This document shows positions 12,590 through 20,438 of a DNA stretch of 22,048 nt, piece after piece; position 1 is the first letter of the stretch, and every line of letters starts with the position of its first letter. The stretch lies in the NCBI GenBank assembly GCA_017409915.1, contig JAFQRU010000010.1, positions 1-22,048 on the forward strand, in the 5' to 3' direction. The notes beneath the pieces are model-generated. The model saw nothing but the letters and a program-made list of their open reading frames with translations. It was not told where the DNA came from and did not search any database. Source of the DNA: Clostridia bacterium (lineage in GTDB: Bacteria; Bacillota; Clostridia; Monoglobales; Monoglobaceae). The translations under genes were made by a program, and so were the position numbers.

Positions 12590-13500
12590 CTTTCTAATAA
12601 TTTAACATCTGTTGCGTAAAGGACGGGGCCTTTTCCGTTATATTCGGGGCAGAAGCGATGGTCAACCACAGCGGTAATTTGTATTTTATCATAATCCCGA
12701 AGGCTTTCGCCACCCTCTTCCCAACGACAGGCATAACTTAAAAATGCAATGTCGTCTTCACAGCAGGTCATAACATGCTTTCCAACGGCAAACCAGAACT
12801 CTCTGAATTTTTTCGGCTTTGCAACAAGCCCCTCAAATGCAATTTTCTTTCCTTTATATCTTTCGGGATTTTCCATTGCATCGATATACCAGATTGTGAA
12901 TGAATCATCGTCAAGTTCGATTATCTCGTCGTTTAATGAATACGGAAGTTCATCCTCAAAAGTTAAATCAATCAGACCTTTATCATCTGAATACATAATT
13001 TCGGCGTCTGGATTAACGGTCTTAACCCTCGTTCTAAGCTGAGCAAAATTTGTATTTTCTCTGTCGCAACGGTTAAAAACAATTGTTGCTGAGCTTTGGA
13101 AAAGCTCAAAGAAAATGTTTCGCATATTGTTATAGTAGCCGTCAAAGGTGGTTGCATCAATCAGAGTAAGCTGTTCAGCATAGCGCCAGTCTTTTGGCAG
13201 GCGCAAGTCATATAAAGCGTCCATTCCCCACATACAGTTAAACTCAATAATAACTCTGTCGGGGTTATACTGCTTGCGAAGATTTGACAAAAGGCTTTCC
13301 GTTAAAAAGTCTTTTCCGTCAACCCTATAAACAAAAAGATTTTTCTGCTCTTTTGGCTCTACCTCGCCCTCTTCGCAAAGGATAATGAGAGTTCTGCTCT
13401 TTTTAACCTCAGGGTCGGATAGAATTGCGTTATTTATAAAGGAGGTTTTTCCGCTTTCCAAAAACCCGTTGATTAAAAACACGGGAACTGCATATTTCAT
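12580..13500 (-). CDS. CobW-type (G3E) GTPase with a C-terminal YcgQ/DUF1980-like domain
   Basis: A 306-aa cytosolic protein. Residues 1-180 form a G3E P-loop GTPase: Walker A GFLESGKTS (12-20), VIIEFN switch strand (83-88), a Walker-B-like LTLIDATTFD (111-120) and base-recognition NRCD (143-146, the NKxD variant). The CxCC metal motif that normally follows the first switch in COG0523 proteins is missing; the spot reads LCEEGEVEP. Instead of a CobW C-terminal domain, residues about 203-304 (YKGKKIAFEGLV, FAVGKHVMTCCEDD, DKIQITAVVD) resemble the C-terminal domain of the YcgQ/DUF1980 permease partner, including its MTCC block. ATG at 13500 with AAGGAGG, which overlaps the stop of the upstream GTPase gene (TAAGGAGG), so translation is coupled. 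Metal and target unknown. Confidence 0.8.
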   Translation of the reverse strand: MKYAVPVFLINGFLESGKTSFINNAILSDPEVKKSRTLIILCEEGEVEPKEQKNLFVYRVDGKDFLTESLLSNLRKQYNPDRVIIEFNCMWGMDALYDLRLPKDWRYAEQLTLIDATTFDGYYNNMRNIFFELFQSSATIVFNRCDRENTNFAQLRTRVKTVNPDAEIMYSDDKGLIDLTFEDELPYSLNDEIIELDDDSFTIWYIDAMENPERYKGKKIAFEGLVAKPKKFREFWFAVGKHVMTCCEDDIAFLSYACRWEEGGESLRDYDKIQITAVVDHRFCPEYNGKGPVLYATDVKLLERKG

Positions 13501-13515
13501 TTTGCGTTTTCCTCC

Positions 13516-14649
13516 TTAAATTTCAAAAAGTTTGGATAAGGCATCCTCGTTAAGCTCAGCACCGATAACACAGATTCTTCCTGTATAGTCAGCACCGCTT
13601 TCTCTAATTTCAGTTTCCTCAGGAACAAAATCAAAAGCCAACCAGCCATCTTCTCCCTTAACAATTCCCTTTGCACGAAGAACTGTGCCATAGTCTCCGC
13701 TGTCCAAAGCCTTTAAGATGCCTTCAAGAGCGGTCTTTGAGAAGGTTTTCGGTGTTTCAATTCCCCAGGAAGAGAATGCTTCGTCTGCGTGGTGGCCGTG
13801 ATGGTGTTCGTGGCAACCACAATCGCAATGTTCGTCGTGTTCGTGGTGGTGCTCGTGATGGTCATGGCAACCGCAGTCGCAATCCTCGTCGTGTTCGTGA
13901 TGATGCTCGTGATGATGTTCGTGGCAACCGCAATCACAGTCCTCACCGTGCTCGTGATGATGCTCGTGATGATGGTCGTGGCAACCGCAATCGCAGTCCT
14001 CGCCGTGCTCGTGATGATGTTCGTGATAGTGGTGGAGCATCTCCTCTAAAAGCTCTTCTTTGCCCTTAATGGCAGAGAGGATATTTTCTTTTTTAAGCTC
14101 GCAAAGAGGAGTGGTTATAACAGAAGCGTCAGGGTTTATGCCTTTTAAAATTTCAAGGCTTTCAGAAAGCTTTTCCTCTGTGATTTTATCCATTCTTGTC
14201 ATTAAAAGACAAGTTGCGGTTTCGATCTGGTTATTATAAAACTCGCCGAAGTTTTTGGAATACATTTTGCATTTTGTTCCATCAACAACGGTTATGGCGC
14301 AGTCTAAAACCATTTCCTCGTCGTCAAGGTTTTCGATTGCTCCCAGCACATCGGAAAGCTTTCCAACCCCTGTCGGCTCAATAATAATTCTTTCAGGGCG
14401 GTAGGTTTCTTTAAGCTCCTTTAAGGACTCGCCGAAATCTCCAACCAAGGAACAACATATACAGCCTGAATTCATTTCCTTGATTTCTATTCCTGCATTC
14501 TTTAAAAATCCGCCGTCAATGCCGATTTCTCCGAACTCGTTTTCAATAAGAGCAATTTTTTCGCCCTCGTAAACCTCGCTTATAAGCTTTTTGATAAGAG
14601 TGGTTTTGCCCGCTCCTAAAAAGCCTGATACAACTGTGATTTTAACCAT
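13516..14649 (-). CDS. CobW-family (COG0523, G3E) GTPase with a His/Cys-rich metal-binding segment
   Basis: A 377-aa protein starting at the ATG at 14649 (AAAGGAGG 5 bases upstream). Walker A is GFLGAGKTT (9-17), followed by NEFGEIGIDG, the CxCC motif GCICC (C63, C65, C66), EPTGVGKL (91-98) and TRMD (151-154, NKxD variant). Residues 206-287 are a low-complexity insert of about 37 His and 12 Cys in four 18-19-residue repeats (HHHEH..., DCDCGCH core). The C-terminal 85 residues form a CobW_C-type domain (GTVLRAKGIV...WLAFDFVPEE). These GTPases deliver metals, often zinc, to client proteins under limitation; the His/Cys tract would buffer metal. No Zur box is obvious. Its ATG overlaps the end of the GT4-CsaB gene, and it precedes a second G3E gene. 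Confidence 0.93.
   Translation of the reverse strand: MVKITVVSGFLGAGKTTLIKKLISEVYEGEKIALIENEFGEIGIDGGFLKNAGIEIKEMNSGCICCSLVGDFGESLKELKETYRPERIIIEPTGVGKLSDVLGAIENLDDEEMVLDCAITVVDGTKCKMYSKNFGEFYNNQIETATCLLMTRMDKITEEKLSESLEILKGINPDASVITTPLCELKKENILSAIKGKEELLEEMLHHYHEHHHEHGEDCDCGCHDHHHEHHHEHGEDCDCGCHEHHHEHHHEHDEDCDCGCHDHHEHHHEHDEHCDCGCHEHHHGHHADEAFSSWGIETPKTFSKTALEGILKALDSGDYGTVLRAKGIVKGEDGWLAFDFVPEETEIRESGADYTGRICVIGAELNEDALSKLFEI
13789..14034 (-). repeat. In-frame tandem repeat encoding the His/Cys-rich segment
   Basis: Four copies of a unit of 54-57 bases, kept in frame, encode the HHHEHHHEH-x-ED-CDCGCH pattern. Third-base variation between copies shows that the protein pattern, not only the DNA, is conserved. 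Copy number could vary between strains by slippage. Confidence 0.85.
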
Positions 14650-16930
14650 TTTTGCCTCCTTTAAGAAGATTAATCGCAATTTCTAAGTTTTTATCCGCCA
14701 GCTTCCTTAAATCTCTGCGGATTTTTTCAAGACTCTCCGTTAAAGAATCTTTGCTTCCCAGCATATTATCAATTAAAGGAATGAGGTTTTCCTCATTTAC
14801 TTTATTTACGGGGACAAAATATTTCTGTCCCATATATTCCATCATATTGTTGATTTTCGGGTCATAGTCAAGCCCCACAACACTTACCCCTGCACATGCG
14901 GCATAAATAAGAATATGAAGGCGCATGCCCAGAACGAACTCACTTCCGTTAACGATGCCCAAAACATCTTTAAGGGAGGAAGATTTCCCTAAAACAAATG
15001 AGGGGCAAGAGGTTTTATCTTTAATTCTCTGGCAGATTTCTGCGTCCTGGCTTTGTTGCATAGGAACAAAAATCGGAACATATCCGTACTTTTTATAAAT
15101 ATAGTCGCAGGTTTTTGCCATTGTTTCTTCAAAGCCGTCTGCGAGGTCGTTCCAGCTTCGGACGGACACGCAGAAATATTTCTGGCCCTTTTCAAGGCCC
15201 ATAACAGAAAGCCTGTCCCAAGGCCACGAGAAATTCTTTTCGGAAAGAGAGAAAACCGCATCCGCCGTAACAAGAGTGTTTTCGTTTTTAACCCCGATTT
15301 CCAAGAGCGTATCGAGGGATTTAGGGTCTCTTAAAGTAATTCTGTCAACTTTATTTAAGATTTTTGCAATCTGCGGATAGGATTTCTCGTTTAAAACGGG
15401 ACCTATTCCGTTGCCGTACAGCATAGTTTTAAGGTTTAAAAACTGAGCAAGACGGATAATGAAAAGATAATAAACAAGAGACTTTTCTGAGGTAACATCC
15501 TGAATTAAGCTTCCGCCCCCGCTTATAAGAAGCAGAGAATTTCTCATTGTTTTGATGATTTTGAAAATGTTGAGCCTGTTTACAGAGTCAACCCCATAAA
15601 GCCGTCTTGTTTCTGCTGGATTCTTGGAAAGGACGGTTATGCGGATTTTCGGGGAAAGAGCTTTAAGCCCGTCAACAATGGCTTTAAGGCTGGCGTCATC
15701 TCCGCTGTTTTTAAAGCCGTAATAACCTGAAACAACAATATCGTTTTTGATTTTTCTTCCGTAAGGGAGAGAATATTTTTCAATCTCCTCAGGAGACAAA
15801 GCTTTTGTTTCGTTTATCTTTTCCCCTGTCAAAACAGAGGTATACATTTTAAGGGCATCCTCCGCCATAGTGTCAACAGAATAGTTTGACTTGATAACCT
15901 CCCTTGAATATTTTCCAAGCTCTTCAAGGTCACGAGATAAGAAAAGTTCCTCAATGTCTTTTAAAAGTCTTTCGGGGGTGGATTCTTCGCACCCGCGGCA
16001 ACAGAAGTTTGTGTCAATGGAAATCTTTAATTTGCTTTCGTCAAAAATACCGATATAGCCTTCGTTTCCTGCGATAATTGCAGGTTTTTCCGCCGCCATA
16101 GCTTCAAGGGCAGCACGGCTTACCCCAACAAAAACATCTCCGCTTGCAACGAATTTATTAATGTCGGTCCTTGCCCCTGCGGTAATAATAACTTTCCCGC
16201 TCATTTTGCGGTTTGCCGCCTTTGCCTCTGCGGAAATTGCATTATAATCGTTTCCGCCGCCAACAATTAAAATTTCAAGGTCAGGGAACTTCTTATAAAG
16301 CTCAGGCGCAATCTTAATGAGATGATGAGCAACAAGGCTTCGGTCTGTATCCATTCGGCTGACATAAACAATTCTTTTTTTGCCCTCCCCAAGAGAAAAT
16401 TCTCTCTTAACAGAGGAGAAATCGGTGTCCTTGGAAAATTTTTCCGTGTCAATTCCGTTAATGGTGGTAAGGATGTTTTCCTCATTTATGCCGTAGCTGT
16501 CCACTAAATATTTCTTGATGTCATCGCTTACTGAAAGGCTTCTTTGACCCCAGTCAGAAAGATAGTTAAAGGGAAAAGATGCGTTAAAAACCCAATGGGC
16601 AGTAGTAACAAAGGGGAAGTGCATGGTTTTATGGAGCTTTCCGCATATAAAAGACGGAATTCTCGCATGGCCATGGACTATGTCAAAGTTATATTCCTTT
16701 ATAATCTTTTTGAGAAGGCAAAAAGATTTAAGCATGGAAGCGGGATTTTTTCGGTTTAAGGGAATGTTAAAATGCTTTATTCCTGCCTCGGAAAGCTCTT
16801 TTTCGTAAGCCCCTCCCGAAGATGCAACATAAACCTCTGCCCCTTTTCTGGAAAGGGCCTTTGCAAGCTCAACAATATGAGTTTCTGCACCGCCTATGTC
16901 AAGCTGCATAGTGGTCATAAGTATTCGCAT
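14642..16930 (-). CDS. csaB: GT4 glycosyltransferase fused to polysaccharide pyruvyl transferase (CsaB-like)
   Basis: A 762-aa two-domain protein from the ATG at 16930 (AAGGAGG 8 bases upstream; the 56-codon open extension lacks one). Residues 1-370 are a GT-B fold glycosyltransferase of family 4: N-terminal MQLDIGGAETHIVELAKAL, SRMD (191-194), LIVGGGND (221-228) and the catalytic-side SRAALEAMAAEKP; an odd FCCRGC (309-314) may bind metal. Residues about 397-760 are CsaB: VSGYYGFKNSGDDASL, ISGGGSLIQDVTS, LRDPKSL, GMRLHILIYAA and DYDPKI. CsaB adds pyruvate ketals to secondary cell-wall polysaccharides so that SLH-domain proteins can bind. The fusion suggests one polypeptide both builds and pyruvylates a sugar unit. 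Its stop overlaps the start of the metal GTPase gene (ATGGTTAA). Confidence 0.9.
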   Translation of the reverse strand: MRILMTTMQLDIGGAETHIVELAKALSRKGAEVYVASSGGAYEKELSEAGIKHFNIPLNRKNPASMLKSFCLLKKIIKEYNFDIVHGHARIPSFICGKLHKTMHFPFVTTAHWVFNASFPFNYLSDWGQRSLSVSDDIKKYLVDSYGINEENILTTINGIDTEKFSKDTDFSSVKREFSLGEGKKRIVYVSRMDTDRSLVAHHLIKIAPELYKKFPDLEILIVGGGNDYNAISAEAKAANRKMSGKVIITAGARTDINKFVASGDVFVGVSRAALEAMAAEKPAIIAGNEGYIGIFDESKLKISIDTNFCCRGCEESTPERLLKDIEELFLSRDLEELGKYSREVIKSNYSVDTMAEDALKMYTSVLTGEKINETKALSPEEIEKYSLPYGRKIKNDIVVSGYYGFKNSGDDASLKAIVDGLKALSPKIRITVLSKNPAETRRLYGVDSVNRLNIFKIIKTMRNSLLLISGGGSLIQDVTSEKSLVYYLFIIRLAQFLNLKTMLYGNGIGPVLNEKSYPQIAKILNKVDRITLRDPKSLDTLLEIGVKNENTLVTADAVFSLSEKNFSWPWDRLSVMGLEKGQKYFCVSVRSWNDLADGFEETMAKTCDYIYKKYGYVPIFVPMQQSQDAEICQRIKDKTSCPSFVLGKSSSLKDVLGIVNGSEFVLGMRLHILIYAACAGVSVVGLDYDPKINNMMEYMGQKYFVPVNKVNEENLIPLIDNMLGSKDSLTESLEKIRRDLRKLADKNLEIAINLLKGGKNG

Positions 16931-16965
16931 CTTAAAGCCTCCTTCAAAATTTATTATCTTAGAAC

Positions 16966-16994
16966 AGTTTAGCATAAAAATCAAAAAATGTCCA
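16966..16994 (-). promoter_or_regulatory. Candidate promoter of the GT4-CsaB/GTPase operon
   Basis: On the minus strand, TGGACA (16994-16989), a 17-base spacer and TAAACT (16971-16966) with a TGC extension. An overlapping alternative (TTGATT, 17-base spacer, TAAGAT) is also reasonable, so the exact start is uncertain. Confidence 0.6.
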
Positions 16995-17002
16995 CTTTTA
17001 TA

Positions 17003-17031
17003 TTGTAAAATTTTCAGACAAATGTTAAAAT
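17003..17031 (+). promoter_or_regulatory. Candidate promoter of the yhaO/yhaN-like operon
   Basis: TTGTAA (17003-17008), 17-base spacer, TAAAAT (17026-17031). It is divergent from the GT4-CsaB promoter, with the two -35 boxes about 8 bases apart. Confidence 0.65.
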
Positions 17032-17050
17032 GAGAATAGAGGTGGTATAA

Positions 17051-18145
17051 TTGGAAATCAAAATTATGCATTGCGCTGATGTTCATATAGGGGCACAAGG
17101 CGGAGTAAGAAAAAACGCAAAACTTAAAAAAGAGGTCCTTGGGACTTTTTTAAGAGTGGTTTCTCTGGCTCAGGAAAAGGGGGCAGACCTTCTTTTGATT
17201 GCAGGGGATTTGTTTGATTGCCATAACATCTCAGGAGATATTCTAGAGGAAATAGCGAAGGCTTTCTCTGCTTTTTCGGGACGGGTTTTTATATCACCTG
17301 GCAACCACGATTTCTGGGGGGAAAACACCTTCTGGACAAGCTGGGAACTCCCTGAAAATGTAACTGTTTTTAAAAGTGGCAGAGAGGTTGTTTCTATTCC
17401 CGAATTATCTGTAAAGATTTTCGGCGGTGCTTTTGAGGGTGTTTACCGCGAAGATAATATCTTAAAAGGCATCTCGGCTGATGACAGCACCATAAATATC
17501 GCTGTTGTTCATGGGGATTTAGGGGCAGGGAGTCCGTATTCTCCAATAAATGCCGAAGATATAAGAAACAGCAAGATGGACTATATTGCCTTGGGACATA
17601 TACATAAAAGAACGGAAATTTTAAAAGAGGGAAATACTTTCTACGCTTACTGCGGATGCCCTCAGGGTCAGGGCTTTGACGAAACAGGCGAAAAAGGCGT
17701 ATATTTCGGCACGATCGGAAAAGGCAAGGCGGAAATGGAATTTATCCCTGTTTGCAGAAGAAGGTTTATTGAGGAAAGCGTTGATATCTCCTCTGCGAAA
17801 AACAAGAGGGAAATCACGGAAATTGTCCTTAATTATATAAAGGAAAAGTATGGGGAAGACGGAGCGGAGTGGTTTTATAAAATCAACTTAACAGGCGAAA
17901 CAGATGTTGCGTTTTCAACTTCGGAAATCTCCGCAAGCTTAGAGGAAGAAATAAATTTTGCAAAGGTTAAGAATAAAACAAAGGCACCGAGAAAGGCACT
18001 CTCGGCTCTCGCGGAGGAAAACTCCGTAAGAGGAATTTTTGTAAGAAAGATGCTTGAAAGAGAGGCTAAGGGAGAGAATATTTCCGAGGCTCTTAAAATT
18101 GGACTTTGTGCATTTTCCGAGGGGGTGACCTTTGATGAGGATTAA
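17051..18145 (+). CDS. yhaO: DNA repair exonuclease, SbcD/YhaO-like metallophosphoesterase
   Basis: A 364-aa calcineurin-type phosphoesterase with all five metal motifs: D10-x-H12 (MHCADVHIGA), LIAGDLFD, SPGNHDF, VVHGD and ALGHIHKR. Residues about 240-364 form the family's capping region. The SbcD/Mre11 family nicks or degrades DNA ends with a partner ATPase. Pairing with the YhaN-like gene directly downstream (11-base overlap) points to YhaO rather than SbcD. The start is TTG at 17051 behind GAGGTGG; the next in-frame ATG (codon 6) would be too close to that site and would cut into the first beta strand. A little shorter than Bacillus YhaO. Confidence 0.87.
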   Translation: MEIKIMHCADVHIGAQGGVRKNAKLKKEVLGTFLRVVSLAQEKGADLLLIAGDLFDCHNISGDILEEIAKAFSAFSGRVFISPGNHDFWGENTFWTSWELPENVTVFKSGREVVSIPELSVKIFGGAFEGVYREDNILKGISADDSTINIAVVHGDLGAGSPYSPINAEDIRNSKMDYIALGHIHKRTEILKEGNTFYAYCGCPQGQGFDETGEKGVYFGTIGKGKAEMEFIPVCRRRFIEESVDISSAKNKREITEIVLNYIKEKYGEDGAEWFYKINLTGETDVAFSTSEISASLEEEINFAKVKNKTKAPRKALSALAEENSVRGIFVRKMLEREAKGENISEALKIGLCAFSEGVTFDED

Positions 18146-20294
18146 AAGAGTTGAAATTGCATCCTTTGGCAAGTTCAAAAACTTTTCAATGGATTTTGAA
18201 AGCGGATTTAACATTGTCTTCGGCAAAAACGAAGACGGAAAATCAACCATAATGGCGTTTATTCTTCTTATGCTCTACGGAAATGCGGGGAAAAGCTCTC
18301 AAAAGGATTTAACCCAGAATTTAAGAAAGAAATACCTCCCCTGGACAGGCGAAAAGATGGCAGGGGATTTGGAAATTGAGCATAAAGGGAGAATATATCG
18401 CATCCATAAGGAATTTCGCTCAACCTCCAAAACCGATTTGGTTACGGTAACAGATATAGAAACAGGGGAGAAGATAAGCCTTCCTCCTGACACAGAGGTT
18501 GGAAAATATTTTTTGGGGATAGACCTTTCGGGATTTGAGAAAAGCATTTTTTCCGCAACCTCAAAAAGCTTTGCGGGGGAAGAAAGCGGAGACATCTCCG
18601 TAAGACTTTCAAACCTTTCTCAGACAGGGGACGAAAGCACCTCGCCAAAAGAGGCCAAGGAGAGAATTGAATCTGCTATGGACGACCTTGTTAAAAAGAG
18701 GGCCAAGGGCAGACTGACTCTTGCTCAGGAAGCTTCTCGCACTCTCGCAGAAGAGATTGAACAAGCCGAAACAAGGGAAGTTCGCCGAAACGAATTAAAG
18801 GCAGAATACAAGAAAATTGAAGAAGAACTCGGTCTCCTCTTGGAAAAGGCTCAAAAGGGGAGAGAGTCTCTTAAAAACCAAGAGAAAAGAACAAGAGCAA
18901 AGATTTATGAGGCTCTTGCAAGGCTTTCTGATGCCGTAAAAATAAAGGGGCAAGAGCTTGAAATCCTATTAAAAGGGGATAGTGTTGACGCCTTCTTGGC
19001 GCAGGGAGAAAAGCTTAGGGAAGACTATGATATTTCCCTTCGCAAACTTAAAGAAACAGACAGAGGGGAAGAGGTCAAAACAGTTTCCGAAGAGGATATG
19101 AAAGAATATTTCATCCTCAAAGAAGAGATTATTCAGTCTGAGGAAAAGAAAGGCGTATGGAAAGCTGTTCTTGCAGGTATTTTTGGAATTCTGTCAATAG
19201 CTGCTGCGGTTTTCGGGAAAGGCCTTTTAAAAGCCTTGTTTATTCCTGCTCTTGCGGTTTTCGTGTCATCAGCGATTTTCTTCCTTATTATATTCTTAAA
19301 GGATAAAAAAGTAGGGCAAAAGAAAGCAAAGGCCGAGAAAGATTTTGAGGAATTTTTAAAGAGCAAAGGATGCACAGAGGAGGCAGAGTTTGAAAAGGCA
19401 TATCGGAAAGGTATCGAACTTTCCGCTAAAAGAGAAATCTATGACCGAGCAAAAAAAGACTTTGATGAGAAAGAGAAAAGCTTCATATTATATATAGGGA
19501 AATATGAAAGCGTTTCAAATGCCCATGAGGCAAGAACCTTTTTAGAGAAAATAAACGAGAAAAACGCCGAGAAAATCCGCCTTGAAAAAGAGGCAAAGAC
19601 TTATGGCGAAAATTATGGTGTATCGGAAGAGGACAGCGGAAAACTTATTTCTCTTGCTGAAAAACTAAGGGAAGAAGCTCCTGAGGAAACTGAAACAATT
19701 GACGCCGAGGCAATTGAAATGGCAATCAGGGAAAAGAACGAGCGCCTGCTTGAAATAAAAGGACAGCTTGGGGCAGAGGGAGCAAACATTGAAACTCTTA
19801 AAAAAGAGCTTGCCCAAAACCTTGAAAAAGAAAAGGAAATGCGCGCTTATTATGAAAGCCTTTCTCTTGCGGCAGAAGTTTTAGCCGAAGCGGAAGACGA
19901 GATGAGAAGATTTTTCGCGCCGAAGCTTAATGAAAGAGCGTCGGAAATTCTGAGCGAGCTTACGGACGGCAAATATCAAAAGCTCAGCACCGACAAGGAA
20001 TATGAGGTTGAGATTAAGTCGGAAGACACGGCGGGGTATAGGAACTGGCAGTATTTAAGCCGTGGCACAATGGCACAGAGCTATCTGGCCCTGAGAATTG
20101 CCCTTTGCGAAATGCTTTCCGAGGAGGAACAGATTCCTCTCCTTTTAGATGATGTCTTAAACGAATATGACGAAATAAGAGAAGAAAAAACCATGGCCTT
20201 TTTGGATAACTATGCAAAGGCGGGACACCAGATAATTCTTTTTGGTTGTCGTCATATAAGAGGCTATGAGGGCAAAGCAAAAAGGTTGTTTTAA
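18135..20294 (+). CDS. yhaN: YhaN-like AAA/SMC-type ATPase with two central membrane segments
   Basis: A 719-aa Rad50-like ATPase. The Walker A lobe is N-terminal (FGKNEDGKST, 29-38) and the signature LSRGTMAQ (641-648) and Walker B IPLLLDD (667-673) are C-terminal, with coiled-coil arms between them (about 175-340 and 392-590). Two hydrophobic helices (about 344-361 and 366-388) break the coil where Rad50 has its zinc hook, so the tip probably sits in the membrane, as described for YhaN proteins. ATG at 18135 is preferred over the TTG directly before it: GGGGGTGA lies 6 bases upstream of the ATG. The start overlaps the yhaO-like gene. Role: DNA end processing with YhaO, inferred by family. 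Shorter than Bacillus YhaN. No clear terminator follows. Confidence 0.85.
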   Translation: MRIKRVEIASFGKFKNFSMDFESGFNIVFGKNEDGKSTIMAFILLMLYGNAGKSSQKDLTQNLRKKYLPWTGEKMAGDLEIEHKGRIYRIHKEFRSTSKTDLVTVTDIETGEKISLPPDTEVGKYFLGIDLSGFEKSIFSATSKSFAGEESGDISVRLSNLSQTGDESTSPKEAKERIESAMDDLVKKRAKGRLTLAQEASRTLAEEIEQAETREVRRNELKAEYKKIEEELGLLLEKAQKGRESLKNQEKRTRAKIYEALARLSDAVKIKGQELEILLKGDSVDAFLAQGEKLREDYDISLRKLKETDRGEEVKTVSEEDMKEYFILKEEIIQSEEKKGVWKAVLAGIFGILSIAAAVFGKGLLKALFIPALAVFVSSAIFFLIIFLKDKKVGQKKAKAEKDFEEFLKSKGCTEEAEFEKAYRKGIELSAKREIYDRAKKDFDEKEKSFILYIGKYESVSNAHEARTFLEKINEKNAEKIRLEKEAKTYGENYGVSEEDSGKLISLAEKLREEAPEETETIDAEAIEMAIREKNERLLEIKGQLGAEGANIETLKKELAQNLEKEKEMRAYYESLSLAAEVLAEAEDEMRRFFAPKLNERASEILSELTDGKYQKLSTDKEYEVEIKSEDTAGYRNWQYLSRGTMAQSYLALRIALCEMLSEEEQIPLLLDDVLNEYDEIREEKTMAFLDNYAKAGHQIILFGCRHIRGYEGKAKRLF

Positions 20295-20354
20295 GAACGA
20301 AAAATGCTGTAAAATGGCGCATTATAATACTTTGAAAAAAATAAAAATTTCTAC

Positions 20355-20383
20355 TTGACAATAAAGATAGGGTATGTTATAAT
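20355..20383 (+). promoter_or_regulatory. Fully consensus extended -10 promoter of the secreted-protein gene
   Basis: TTGACA (20355-20360), 17-base spacer, TATAAT (20378-20383), plus TGT before the -10 box. It is the strongest-looking promoter in the window, with an A/T-rich stretch upstream (20330-20350) that could act as an UP element. Confidence 0.92.
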
Positions 20384-20438
20384 TAATAAGCAAAATAATA
20401 GGCAAATATGGGTTCTATTTGAATGGAGGAAAAGAAAA

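Noticed and set aside
13789..14034. Regular repeats that could be mistaken for a CRISPR array
   Set aside because: The units are contiguous, in frame, 54-57 bases long and without unique spacers; they encode the His/Cys tract.
13671..14069. Long plus-strand frames opposite the GTPase gene, rich in Arg/Asp/Asn or Val/Met
   Set aside because: They are mirror images of the His/Cys tandem repeat on the minus strand and have no ribosome site.
16931..17098. N-terminal extension of the GT4-CsaB protein by 56 codons
   Set aside because: It lacks a ribosome site and crosses the promoter region; the ATG at 16930 has AAGGAGG and gives the typical GT4 N-terminus.
20295..20350. TAAAAT and TATAAT boxes just after the yhaN-like gene
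   Set aside because: No suitable -35 with correct spacing; the consensus promoter at 20355-20383 is far better.
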